Positions 50,400 through 62,100 of a DNA stretch of 64,000 nt are shown here, piece by piece. Within the stretch, counting starts at the first letter, position 1. Each line of letters starts with the position of its first letter. The position numbers and the translations under genes were made by a program. The notes under the pieces were generated by a model that did no database searches, was not told the DNA's origin, and worked only from the letters and a program-made list of their open reading frames with translations. The DNA is from Pelecanus crispus (taxonomy: Eukaryota; Chordata; Aves; Pelecaniformes; Pelecanidae), in assembly GCF_030463565.1 (NCBI RefSeq), contig NC_134661.1, forward strand, positions 7,154,542 through 7,218,541. The letters run 5' to 3'.

Positions 50400-50830
50400 T
50401 GGGGGATGTCTGCTGCAGGGACGGAACATGCGACGTGTCCCCCGGCCGCGGGGCACACCCGGGAGCAGGCGGCGTGCCGCCGCTTCTTTGGTGCCCCCAG
50501 AGAGGGCGAGCGCAAGGGACAGCGCCCTTCCCCCTCCAGAGCCGCCTGCGGCGGGCACCCCTCAGCCCTCACCGCACACCTGGCTCCGGCGGGCGTCTGG
50601 CGGCAGCGGCAGCCCAGGGGCAGAGCCACCCCAGCCCAGCGGAGCGGGGCGGCCGTGAGGCGTGGGGCCGCCATTGGCTGCTAGGAGCCGTTAACAGCCG
50701 CGCGCGCAGGCTGAGGCGGGAAATTTGGCGGGCAGCGCCTCGGCGGCCTGAGGGAGCGCTCGCGCCGCGCCGTGAGCGGGACCGCACCGCCCTCCGAGCT
50801 GAGGTGAAGAGCTGCTCCCCTCGGCGGGGG
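50400..50830 (+). promoter_or_regulatory. CpG-island promoter with CCAAT and paired E2F-like sites
   Basis: This is a dense CpG island. It contains a GC box (50646-50652), an inverted CCAAT box (ATTGG, 50673-50677), a Myb-like CCGTTAAC (50688-50695), and a palindromic pair of E2F-like sites (GGCGGGAAA then TTTGGCGGG, 50715-50732). This combination is typical of housekeeping or cell-cycle promoters without TATA. The downstream plus-strand splice and polyA signals suggest rightward transcription, but the island could also fire leftward. It could be a distal DRD2 promoter, but its elements are not those of a neuron-specific gene. Confidence 0.6.
50735..50803 (+). ncRNA. Putative first exon of an unnamed plus-strand transcript
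   Basis: The start is only approximate, placed just downstream of the E2F-like pair. The exon would end at CTGAG|GTGAAG (donor 50804-50809); an alternative donor GCC|GTGAGC lies at 50772. No conserved protein is encoded. The assignment rests on promoter motifs, donor, acceptor and polyA signal all lying in order on one strand. Confidence 0.3.
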
Positions 50831-51340
50831 GCTCTGGGGAAGGGCTGCTCCCCTCGGCGGGGGGCTCGGCAGAAGGGCTGCTCCCCTCGGCGGGGGTGCT
50901 CTGGGGAAGGGCTGCTCCCCTCGGCGGGGGTGCTCTGGGGAAGGGCTGCTCCCCTCGGCGGGGGGCTCTGGGGAAGGGCTGCTCCCCTCGGCGGGGGTGC
51001 TCTGGGGAAGGGCTGCTCCCCTCGGCGGGGGTGCTCTGGGGAAGGGCTGCTCCCCTCGGCGGGGGTGCTCTGGGGAAGGGCTGCTCCCCTCGGCGGCGGG
51101 CTCGGCAGAAGGGCTGCTCCCCTCGGCAGGGGGCTCTGGGGAAGGGCTGCTCCCCTTGACGGGGGGCTCGGCAGAAGGGCTGCTCCCCTCGGCGGGGGTG
51201 CTCTGGGGAAGGGCTGCTCCCCTCGGCGGGGGGCTCTGGGGAAGGGCTGCTCCCCTCGGCGGGGGGCTCTGGGGAAGGGCTGCTCCCCTCAGCAGAGGGC
51301 TCTGGGGAAGGGCTGCTCCCCTCAGAGGGGAGCTGTGGGG
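50811..51340 (+). repeat. 16-unit 33-bp GC-rich minisatellite
   Basis: Sixteen units share the core GGGCTGCTCCCCTCGGCGGG followed by GGCTCTGGGGAA or a GGCTCGGCAGAA variant. Unit length alternates between 33 and 34 bp by an extra T (GGGGGTGCTC versus GGGGGGCTC). The last units (from about 51280) and unit 11 are more diverged. No unit contains a stop in most frames, which produces long open frames on both strands (plus 347 codons, minus 251 and 238 codons); I regard these as artefacts. It would lie within the intron of the putative transcript. Confidence 0.95.
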
Positions 51341-51849
51341 AAGGGGCAGCAATATTCCCGCATAAATCACGAGGCAGAGAGTAGAGCTGAGATGGGAAAG
51401 GCAGCATGGCACTGGGCAGTGGCAGTGAGGAAACAAATCTAAAGCAAAGAGAAAACAGTACGTTAGTATAATTTCTTATTGCTCTCTGCGTGTAAAAATG
51501 GCTGTTCCAAGAGTCATCTGCTCGCTGAAAATAGATCTGGGGATTTGAAACAAGCTGAAGTAGGAGGGTTTTCGGAAGGTGGGGGGTCTGTGGGTGGCCG
51601 GGCGGTGCCTTGGGGAGCCCTGTCTAGGGGGGGTAGGGGCCCCCGTTTCCTTCAGGCGGAGGAGCCGGCGCTTCTCAGGCCTAACCGTGTCCTCCTCCTT
51701 TCTTGGCAGCAGCTGGCGGAGAAGACAGACAGACAGACAGAAAGGAAGGAAGAAGAGGCGTCGTTTGGATCGGCGAGGCAAGAGTGGGCAAGAAGAGGAG
51801 CGGCGCCAGGCTGAAGAGGGGGCACGAGAAAGGCGCCCTGGGCAAAGGG

Positions 51850-52278
51850 ACCTCCCTGTCACCAGGGCGCGGTCACGTTAAGAGCATCGTGGGCGCCTTC
51901 AGGGTGCCCCGGCTGGCTTTGCGCTGGGCGACCTCCCTGTAACCAGGGCTCGGTCTTTGCTTTTGCTTTCGTCGGCCTTTTGCCGTCTTGCTCCTTTGGC
52001 TGCCCGGAGAGAGTGGCCACCCTGTAAGGAGGGTGAGAGGCACCATCTCCGCACCCGGGGGGGAAAGGGAGCTCTCTGGACCCCGAGCCCACCCTGTAAG
52101 CAGGGGAGGGCCGTTTTCCTCGGCGGCTTTCTGCCTGCTGGTGGCCTGGCCAGCGTGACCCCCGGCGTCGGGGCGTGTCACAGCATCAGACCTGTAATCG
52201 GGGTCCAGGTCTGGGACCCTTTGTGCTCAGCTGGCAGCCCCTGTGGGGTGCCCTCCCTGTTAGCAAGGTGCGGGTCAG
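51850..52278 (+). repeat. Six degenerate repeats of about 80 bp with a CCTGTNA-N2-GGG core
   Basis: CCCTGT-type cores occur at 51854, 51935, 52020, 52092, 52190 and 52255, each followed after 2-5 nt by a G-run, giving an imperfect palindrome (best copy CCCTGTAACCAGGG). Copies 1, 2 and 6 also share ACCTC/CCCTC before and a GCGGTC, CTCGGTC or GCGGGTC tail after. Spacing is 65-98 bp. The rest of each unit is too diverged to align by eye. Confidence 0.65.
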
Positions 52279-52401
52279 GGCACCCCTGAATATGTGCTGT
52301 TGTGATCAGTCTATGGAAGAACAACATCTGGAGCAACATCTCTTTCTTGAAGCTGTTTTTGTCCCTGCCGTTTTCCTATTTCCTATATTTTTTGTATAGT
52401 C

Positions 52402-52407
52402 AATAAA
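52402..52407 (+). terminator. Polyadenylation signal
   Basis: AATAAA on the plus strand is followed 5-30 nt later by a U-rich run. It would end the putative transcript starting at the 50.7 kb promoter. Confidence 0.5.
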
Positions 52408-52600
52408 ATATTTTGTTCAAGTTTTTCATTTCTTGCCATTCTTATGTACAGGTTGAAATATAAGGTACGTACAACTGTACCTTTGCATCAGCAATTGGAG
52501 TCTTTGTAGTTTTGAGTCTGGTGTATGTTCATCCTGGCTCTTTGCGAGGGGAATACTTAGGCATGAGGTGCCAGTTTGCAGAGAGGAGTTTAGTGGTAGC

Positions 52601-53168
52601 CGTACTCGTTTGGTTAGGGTAGAGTTTTGTAGCCTGTATGGGGCTGGGTTTTGGACTTGTGCTGGAAACTGTGTTGATAGTTCGCAAATGTTTTAGTTAC
52701 TGTTGAGCCGTGCTTAGGCGGAGTCGAAGCCTTTTGTGCTCCTCAGAGTATACCTCCAGCAAGCAGGCAATGGTGAGCGAGGACTTGGCAGGGGACACAG
52801 CCGGGACAGCTGACCCCAACTGACGCAAGGGATATTCCATACCATATGATGTCATGCTCAGCATATAGAGCTGGGGAAAGAAGAAGGAAGCAGGGACTGT
52901 TCGGAGTGATGGTGTTTTGTCTTCCCAAGTCACCGTTATGTGTGACCAAGCCCTGCTTTCCTGGAGATGGCTGAGCACCTGCCTGCCGATGGGAAATAGT
53001 GAATGAATGCCTTGTTTTGCTCTGCTTGTGTGTGGCTTTTGCTTTAACTATTAAACTGTCTTTATGTCAACCCAAGAGTTTTCTTTCTTTTACCCTTTTG
53101 ATTCTTTCCCACTGTGGGGAGCCAGTGAGTGAGCAGCTGTGTGGTGTTTAGCTGCCTGCTGGGGTAAG
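52601..53168 (+). mobile_element. Solo LTR of an avian endogenous retrovirus, degraded
   Basis: The segment follows, in order, the blocks of an LTR common in bird genomes: a 5' part resembling 'tggctgggatagagtt', GTATGGGGCTGGGTTTTGGA, GGGATATTCCATACCATATG, a TATA-like CATATAGAGC at about 52862, TGCCTGCCGATGGGAAATAG, an ATTAAA polyA signal (53050-53055) followed by CTGTCTTTATGTCAACCCA, and a 3' end near CTGCTGGGGT. No internal viral genes flank it, so it is a solo LTR. The match is from memory and the copy has many substitutions. Exact ends and target-site duplication are uncertain. Confidence 0.8.
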
Positions 53169-56100
53169 CACAATGGCAGTGCACCATTGGTGTAGGAGTA
53201 ATTTATGTAGTTTGTGTTTGGATTCCATCCATCAAGTTTCACAAGTCCCCAGTGAGAATGTAGCTTTCTGTACTGCAGGTATAGAGGAACTGCTTGAAAG
53301 GGTTCTCACATAAAGCTACAGTGAAATGCAGTACCATCCTTGGGGTCATATAGAAATGATGAAATAATACAGCCTGTAGTGTTCCAGAACACTGTTCTCT
53401 CAGATGCAGAGGTCTCTTCTGTGTTGAACTGTTACTGATTTGGGTCACTGCAGTGACCCTGTCTGAAATTCTGTGTGCTTGCAAATACAGCCTACAGCCA
53501 CTTGATGATGTACTGGGCAAGAGAATTATAACACTCAAAACTGAACCTTTTTCCATGTTCAGGTTTTGTCTGCGCTGCATATGCTTACTAGAATCATCTC
53601 TTCTGTCTGCTTTACCCCTCACATTAGCTCTGCGCTTTTTCCAGAGCGACCTCATAGTGACTGAGCATCTTGATCAATTAACCTTCAGCCCACAACTTTG
53701 GTAGCGTTCGCTACTCTTTGACTGAGCTGTTATTTTCGTGTTGTGTCTTTTGGTATTCCATTTTTAGACAGAAGTGATGGTGACTGCAGACTGTGGTGAT
53801 TCGTTTTTGCTTGGGGTTTTTTGGTTTTTACCCATGTGGTTTCTTCTTTGATATTAATGAATTTGAAAAATCTGTCTTGAAACAGAGGGCTTGTGTCAAA
53901 GTGGTAGTCTGAGTGTACTCTTGCAGAGAAGAAACAAGATACCAAAAACCTGATACAATTTTTAAAAGAAAGCTCTTTTCCTGAGTGCAGGATTCCAGCT
54001 TGTCATTAGATTAAAAAACATACATATGAAAGGCTTGGAATTCTATTTCAAAATTAAGTTCTGACTTGACATTTCTGAGCCTTGTAACTTTGTGACTAAA
54101 AAAATGACACCAGCACTTTTTATCTGCCTTTAACATTGGGTTTATACCAATAATTACCACTACCTTGTAATTAGCTGAGTGTTCTGAATCTCTCTGCCTG
54201 TCATCACATAAATTGGGTTGTTCCCATGAAAGTGTGAGCGTTCATGTGTTCTTATTTACCTAAAGTCTCTGAGTGTGTGTTTCTTGATTCAAGTGTTTGT
54301 TGGTAAGACCATTGCATATGAAGCAGCAGTCATCAAAAATTTCCTAGGTATCACTGAGCTGTAATTCTTGTTAAACTCATTCAGGAATTTCATGTTTATG
54401 ATTTTATGGAGGCTGGAGAGAAGGAAAGTTACATATGAAAACTCAGATTCCTAGACTACATATTTTTATCTGCCCTGCAGATATTTTTTCTCAGTACAAC
54501 TTCAGATGCCCTGTGTGTGTTTCTTCCCAGGATCCGCCTGTACTTACCATTGACACCAGGCTGACCTGCCAGGTTCAGTGTCCTTTTACTACAAGACAAG
54601 ATGAGCAATGAGCAGCAGAAATTGTCTTGTTCCTTGCACATTTGTGCCTTATGCTTGGGTTCTTGACTGTTTGATAAGGTTTGTGCTCTGAGAGAGGATT
54701 CCCCTGTGACAGAGTTTCATGCTGACCCCTCTCCTGAGGGGTGCACTGATGTCCAGCAATACCATTGAATTCATGCAGTACCTGTTTTCTATTGGGACGC
54801 TAATTGGGTGTACTCTTCTTCGCTGAGCTTCATACTTTCATAAAATGTATGGAAATACACTCTGTTTAAGAACCCTTTCCCTCTGTCAAGTTTGAAGATG
54901 GCTAAGGGGGTCAGAGATTGCTAGAGTGAACTAAAACTCCATTTTGTGGATGGACTTGTGCACAGGCAGATCATGTTTTCCTTAGGAGCTGGGGAGAGAG
55001 GAAAAAAACAAAAGGAAGGAAAGCAGAGGTAGGCCTTCAAACACGTAGTTAGTGCCTATCCAACATTTTGCTACACAAATTGGAGGAGAGGGCAAAGTAA
55101 TATTTGATATATTTCTAAGGGTGCCATGAGAATTAATTAGTTCTAACAGAACCAAAAGTAATTTCCACTGTCCCCATTTACTTCCTAATGAAGTAGTATT
55201 GTCAAAGATGGGCCACCTGCACTCTTGGTTAGACAAACTCACTACTTGCATGTGACACAGTAGCTTATGCCTCTCTTACATATCTAAATGCATTGCTTCC
55301 TGCTCTGTATTAATTTGCAGTGCCATTCTGGATTCCATTTGAAAAGACAGTCACGAGCATCTGAGATGAGTCCTAGAATGATTTCTCAAGAGATCAGAGG
55401 ACAGATACATATAACTTAGCCTGGAAAGAGGAGTTTACTTAGATGGTTCAAGATGACATTAAATCAGCTAGATCTGTTTCTAAAGAACTTACCAGTATAG
55501 TCCCTCTCATATAACCTTGCTTATAAACTGATCTTCAAAGGATTTTGCTAGAAAAAAAAACCTTTTTAAAGTGTAATTTTTAATTATGCTTCTAATTAGG
55601 GGAAAAAGCTGTCACAAATTATGCCTTCAACTTGTCACACAAAGAAAATTAAGTGCCAAGTTCGCATTCCTATTGTTACCGCCTTTGCCTTACAATTTGG
55701 ATAGCTCTTATACATGGAGCATTTTGTTGTGCTAATGTAGCCTGTGAAATGCAAAATATCTGTGCTCAGGATCTGAAGATGCTCTGCGTGAGGGAAATTC
55801 AAAGCAGAGGATACAAAACCTGTGCCTTCTTTCCACCTAGCCTGTTCCATTATTGAGGAGATAAAAGCTACTTGTTGTACCTGTATCTATATTTGAAGGA
55901 CCTTTGTCAGTGGAAGAAAAACCCGGTCTTGGGTGTATTTTGGTTCTGCTTATGAGGCCACTCTAGATAGCAGCTTGCCTGCAGAGACCTCTTGTTCTAA
56001 ATGTCCCCTTACTTGGCTCCTCTTTCTAAAGCTTTGTGAGAACAAAAGGAATGGGGTTGTGGTTTTACCTTTTAGCCTCTTTGGATGCTGAACCAAAAGG

Positions 56101-59100
56101 TTTCTCTTTGACCTTCTCAGTGCTCCTTTTCCATTTAAGGTGCTACTGCGGAGAGTAGAGTTTGCTGGTGGGCCTGTGGGAAACCTCAGAGCAGGGTGCT
56201 CACAGCTCTCCATTCTCCCTGCAGGATGCAGCCCAGAGTAACTACCGGAATGTCTTTTAAGCCCTCCTGCCATAAAAAGGGTGCTTGTTTCAATGAGGAA
56301 AGAATACGTCCTATAGCAGATTTTTGGTGTGAAGTTCTTCATTTGGGATATGGTTGAAATTATGAAGCTGATCATGCAGCTTTAATCGACAGAGTAGTTT
56401 AGACCCATTGCTGTCAGCTACCCAATAGCTTCCCAGGCAAAGATGACACATATCCAGATCCAGGAAGAACCATTTTGCTGCTTCAAAAACATCATTCTGC
56501 AAAGAGAGATGCAATTGCGTCTGACGCCAGCGTGCTGTATCAGAGAACTCATATGTGCTATAGGGACTCCGAAACCAATAATGCGAGGTTGGGCACGCAC
56601 TGTAGTAGCCCTTGGTTTTAGCACTCTATTATACATTTTACTCCGGCCTAAATAGTTCCCTCCTCAAACCAAATCTGACATTGGGGAAGAACAACTCCAG
56701 ACATAGCATCTGCAGCATAGATTTGAGATTGTTTCTTTAAGACCTTAGGGGACCTGAAAGTTAATCTTTTGCTTTAATAGCAAAACAAAGACCTAGCAGT
56801 TAAGCTTAAAGACGTCTGGGTCTTCTCCTAGCATCTATAGAGCTTTTCATCCTTGTACCTCCGTTCATGCTTTGAAGAATGAGTAAGAGGTTGCTGGGTG
56901 CCAATGGGTCCTTCACACAAACCTCAAAGTGACAAGGCTGTTGGAAGCTTTTCCTTGGTAATCGTTCCCAGAGTGGCAGGAAGCATGACAAGGTGCTGGG
57001 TTTGACTGTCCCTGGGTAGGGCTGCTAAGAAAGTCTTCTCCTCACGATAATCACTCTTCACATTTGATAGGCACTCAAGGGTTGAAGTTGCAGCCTATGC
57101 TTGTTTTCAGGGCATGCACGAAGGGGTTACAGGGCTTAGATGCTCATTCCTGACACGCACGTTTGTTTCTCCACTGGGAATCTCTGCAAAGTTCAGTACG
57201 AAACTCGCATCTGTTTACTGAGAGCTCACCTGCTGTGATGAGCCCAAGCTTCCACCCTTTAGGAGACTCTCATTCCTGTTAAATAAAAGCCAGTAAAGGT
57301 CAATGCTGCATACCAGATAAGTTAGGTTGGAATTTGCAGGATTTTGCCCAAGAGTCAGGAGCTGACTTTGGGTCTCCTGCGTTTGAGGCCAACATCCCCA
57401 AGACCAGGCTTTTCTTTTATTCTCTCCCTTAAGTTTTGTTGAAATTCACAGTTAATCTGTAAAAACCAGCATATGGGGGTGTGTGTGTGAATTTTCAAGA
57501 ATGCTTCAAACTATCTCCATTTACTTATTCCTTCCTCCCACCATTACTAGCAAAGGGTTGTTTCAGGAGTTAGTAAATCAGTTTTAATAGGCAAATTGGT
57601 GCTTGGAGATTATCTGCATTTTTTTTTTTCACTTTATTTTGCATTCATTTCAGACTTAACCATCAAGTCTGCAGAATGTATTGCTGCTGCAATCAGAATA
57701 CTTATGTTATTAAAAAGAGAGGGATTTAACTGCTAATTGCAGAGGGATGTTTTGCGGTGTGCATCTCATGTAATTTAGATTAAATCGGCAGATAAATATG
57801 ATAACAGGCTGCTTTCTATTACACCAACAAACAAGAAAACTCTGTCTTTAGGAGCTGGCTACAAAGCTGTGTGAGCAGTCAGTACTGACTGGACAAATAT
57901 TAACCTGGCTGAAAAAAATTTAGGCAAGCCTCCAGAAACTCTACATGAGAGCGAGCTATTCCTTGCTACTTTGGACATGTTTTTCCAGGCTTGACAATTT
58001 TTTGTGGCAGCCAACTTTATTTCTCCATGGCGTTAGCATTGCTGTTATCAACTGGGAATGGTGGAATGGGTGCCAGGAAGAACTGCTCTTCCTTTGGACT
58101 CCATGGGTTTGGGCTGTCTTCAAGTTGAAGCTCTTGGGCTGTTAGTAAAGGTTCGGGATATTTGCCTGCTGCATGGTGTTCCTAGGTGTACTGCTGGGTA
58201 CCACAAGTAGTCATCTTCTGCTAATCTCTGAAAAATCTTCCCACACCCAGCTACTTACAGAAGAGACCAGCCAGCTTACAGCTACATTAGATGATAGAGA
58301 CATTCGTGCTAGAAAGTTCCTTGGTAGGTGATTTCATACCATTCATCATCAAGAAGTTGGTGCTTCTGATTAGAGAACAGGGGACCTGAACTGATTTGAA
58401 AGTCAGTTCTCAGCTCTGATGCTAACTTCACATGTGGTCTTGGGGAAATCAGTGTTTCTTCAAACTTCGGCTTTCCCAATGTTAAAATAAAACAATGACA
58501 ATCATTTTATCAGCCCTTCACCACAGGCCTGAGCCTACAGAGACCTAGGCAGGAATAATCCCACTGGAGGCAAATCAATGCTTAGGTGTAGTAAAGAGTT
58601 TGGTACTTTAGACTGCAGACTCTCCAGGAAATGGGGATGTTTTCCATCGTGTATCTGTACAGTACTCCCTAAAATGAGGCTTCAGTTTCAGCTGGGAGCC
58701 TGGGTACTGGTGTTGTGCAACAGTCTGTAAACAGTGCAGGAAACATCTGTCTTTGTAAGGAACTAATCTGCCATCCACAAGGGAAGCTGCTACCTTTATT
58801 TTAATCCTGTTCCTCTATTAAAACTTCCCTGGTGCTCAGTTTGTTCATCATCAGTACAGTTCATCATCACAAGCAGAGTCCCTGTGTGGCTGCTGGGGTG
58901 TAATAAGGGAAGCAGAAGATTCTGTCAACAAATTTTGCAGCACCCAGGATATCTCCAAGCATTTTTCCCTGTCTGTAGCCTCTTGGGCTGCCTGTCCAGT
59001 TCACTTAAAAAGACTCCAAACCAGAACCCCTTCCTCTGCTTTCTTCTGTCTCTGCTCCGCCTCTCTGTCCTCTCATCCTGCACCTGGCCTGCAGCTGTCA

Positions 59101-62100
59101 GAAAATGCTATTGATCCTAGAACTGGTGAGCAAATTAGTCTGTACTGATTTCAGTACGATTTCCAAAAAGCATACCCAATCTGGGAGACTGGTTATTCTG
59201 TAGGAAGGCGAGTAAAGAGAATAAATAAACGCCCTCTGGCAAACACAGAAACTGAAGAGTACGTTACCAGAGAAGCAAACAGGCTTTTACCTGAATGCGT
59301 ATTCCTGGCCAGGATTTAAGCAGACCTGAAATACTGTGACACGGCATGCAGGGTATCCTTCCATCTGTGACTCACCACCTAGAGTCTGTACGTGCCCTGC
59401 ATCTCAACTATGGAATCACCTGATTCTAGCTTTTCTTTAGCACAAGGTCAGTGCAAGATAATTGCTTTTCTGCATCCCAAAACGCTCAGGTGGTGTTCTC
59501 CTTGTTGGCATTACCAGTAACCTTTGAAGTCACTTTTGACAGCAGAAATGAGGAACAGAAAGGCAAATGAATAGGGTGAATCTTGCCATGCCTTACCAGA
59601 GCTCATGGAAGAGAAGCTGCAAGGTCATAGAAGGCAAGGGCTGGAGCTCCCATAGCTTCCCTGATAAAGCTGCACTGGGGCATCGGTCAGTCCTGCTGGC
59701 CTACGGATGGAGCAGTACTGCGCACTGCGGGGGCAGGAGACCCGTCACTATTTCCTGAGTGACCCTCGACAGGTAAATACGAGCCACAGGCGTTCGTGCT
59801 CTTAGATGTGGGTTCAAGTAGTCCCTAGGCGGGCATCAGGTATCAGAGTTCATTTCTGAAACAGTGGTCCTAGCCCTTCTTGCTTCAGCTGCTTCTGGGT
59901 TTAATAAGGGGCTAGCAACGCTGCCTTCGCGAATTGCTGCGGAAGAAGGAGCCTGCGTTAAGCCACGATTTGTGTCTAGTAGGTTTGACGCCCTGCTCTG
60001 ACACAGGCTTTTTTCTGTGTTCTCTGCCCTGTCGCTTAGTCCCTCTGTACCTTGGTTCTGCATTGACGAAGTAACAACAATGATCCTTTGTTCCTGCTGC
60101 AAATGAATGCTGTGCAGATGACAGACAAGGCTGAGAGGCATTGAGATGCTATGGTAACAGCTGGATAAGTATCACAGATGAATGAAAATTGCTTCAGTGC
60201 TGCCATTACCTGTTGGGAGATGAGATGCCCTATGTCCACTTTCCAGGTGTCCCTTGCATTGAGATTTGCCCATATATTATAAAAAGAAATCTCAATAACA
60301 TTAAACAATGCACATAACAGGCTACATCAATATTGGTAGCAGATGTTAATGAGCTTAATTAGAAAAGGTACTTTCCTCTCAGATTAGGACTCTAAACTAG
60401 GGACTTTTATTAACCCTGCAGCAGTCCACCTCTGCTTAGCATACTGAGCAGGCCATCAATGAAAAAACATCAGCTTGTTAAACCAATAATGTAACTAGTT
60501 CTAATTAGAATTGCTGAAATGTGAAGCCATCCTGCAGCAGGGCATACATACTTCATCTGATTTAAAGTCATTACTGACCACTTTGGGTACTTTTGTCCAG
60601 ACACGTGCCAAACCACAGTGAAAGCAAGGAGTTAGCCGCAGAACTGCTGTTTAGTAATTGGCTCTTGCTTTTATCAGTGGAATATGGCACTGCAGACTGC
60701 TGCAGGCTCACACTTGACTCAGTGGTCTGGCCAGCTGGCACAGCAATAAAGCAGGAAAGTTGTCCAGATCTCACCACAAAAAATTACATGTGAATGTATC
60801 AATGTGGTTGTCTTCCTACAGGCCCAGTCATTTCAGAGGAAATTGCAAAACTCTCTACAACCGCAGGCTTATTTAACCAGGGAAAGTTTGTCCTCACCCT
60901 GCTGGTGGAGGACTGACATATCTTGAAGCAGAGAGGTTGCTATCCCATCTGAAGCATCCAATTTTTCATCAATTTTCAGAGTAAAGAACAGTGCTCATCT
61001 GGACATACCATGTCATGTTCATTCCACAGCTTTGCCAGTTCCTGCTTCCCGCTTGCTCTACCTGTCCTGGACATGTACAGTCAAATAACAGTTGCTGATT
61101 TTTTCTTTTGCTCCAATTGGCTTTCCAGCACCAGGGAAAAATATAAAAATCTGTGGCAGGATGGGAAGGGAATTAATCACTTAACAAGACCTAATTAGCA
61201 GGGGATTCTCCCAGAGAAGTTCTCCCTGGGTAATTGATACTCATTTTCAGCTGTAAATACAGGAAGACAAAATAGTTTTAAGAAGCTTAATCAACTCCTT
61301 GCAAAATACTGCTAGCACCCAGTAGCTGAACCATACTTGATCAGGGCTTGAGTGGGGAGGGTGAAAAGAAGGTATTTACAAAGACTTCTTGAAAAGCTCG
61401 CTAAGTACCTAATTAGACAGATTTCCACTAGCAGCTCTCCCACGACCTATTTTCTGCTCCTTTAGTAAATATTCAAAAACCAGCTGAGCAGTTTCAGCAG
61501 TTGCATTGTTGGGCAAGTTTCTTTCTTCTCCACTTGGTGGGGAAGGCCCTTCTGGACAGAAAACACCAGCACAAGAAGCTTCAGGACTGCAGCCCAGGAG
61601 TCATGGGGAGCAGCCTGCAGTCTGACTGTGGCTGCGGGTAATCGTGAGCACAGAACAGCGCTGGGGGAAAGGACAGGAGTCTGCTCTGCTGTCCTGCAGT
61701 AGAAACAAATGTATGCATTGCACCTGGAGCACCAATGATGCAACAGCTGTGCACAGAGCGCGAAGCTGGGTTTTGGCTGCTCTAACCCCAGGTCTCAAGT
61801 ACCTGGTCAAGTTTGTCTATCTTTAGCACACCAAAGAGGCTGTTTTGGGGTGCCGGGCAAGGGCTACTGAAGAGTTTGCCTCCAGCATCTCCTACCCTCT
61901 GTGCTTATCATGCAGGTGCCAGATGCTGCTGTGTACAAGTGTCTCTGGTGCTGTAACACAAACCCATTTTGAAATATCATAGCCTGACTTGAATTAGCAC
62001 CGGGACTGCTCCTGTCCTAGCACAGACCACCCTCAAAACACCAAACACAGAGAGGCAATTGTGGGGCTATATACAGCGTCAGGCACAACAGAGCCACTGC

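Larger units (their letters stand above)
51710..52425 (+). ncRNA. Putative terminal exon of an unnamed plus-strand transcript
   Basis: A strong acceptor (TCCTCCTCCTTTCTTGGCAG ending at 51709) has a CTAAC branch-point consensus at 51681-51685, about 25 nt upstream. The exon would run to just beyond AATAAA at 52402-52407, which is followed by a U-rich stretch, as expected of a cleavage site. Inside are a GACA/GGAA simple repeat (51724-51750) and six degenerate copies of a CCCTGTNA...GGG element. Open frames of 79-110 codons exist but match nothing I know, so a long non-coding RNA is the simplest reading. Confidence 0.4.

Noticed and set aside
50399..51442. 347-codon plus-strand open frame, and minus-strand frames of 251 and 238 codons over the same stretch
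   Set aside because: They are produced by a stop-free 33-bp minisatellite and exist on both strands and several frames; there is no recognisable domain.
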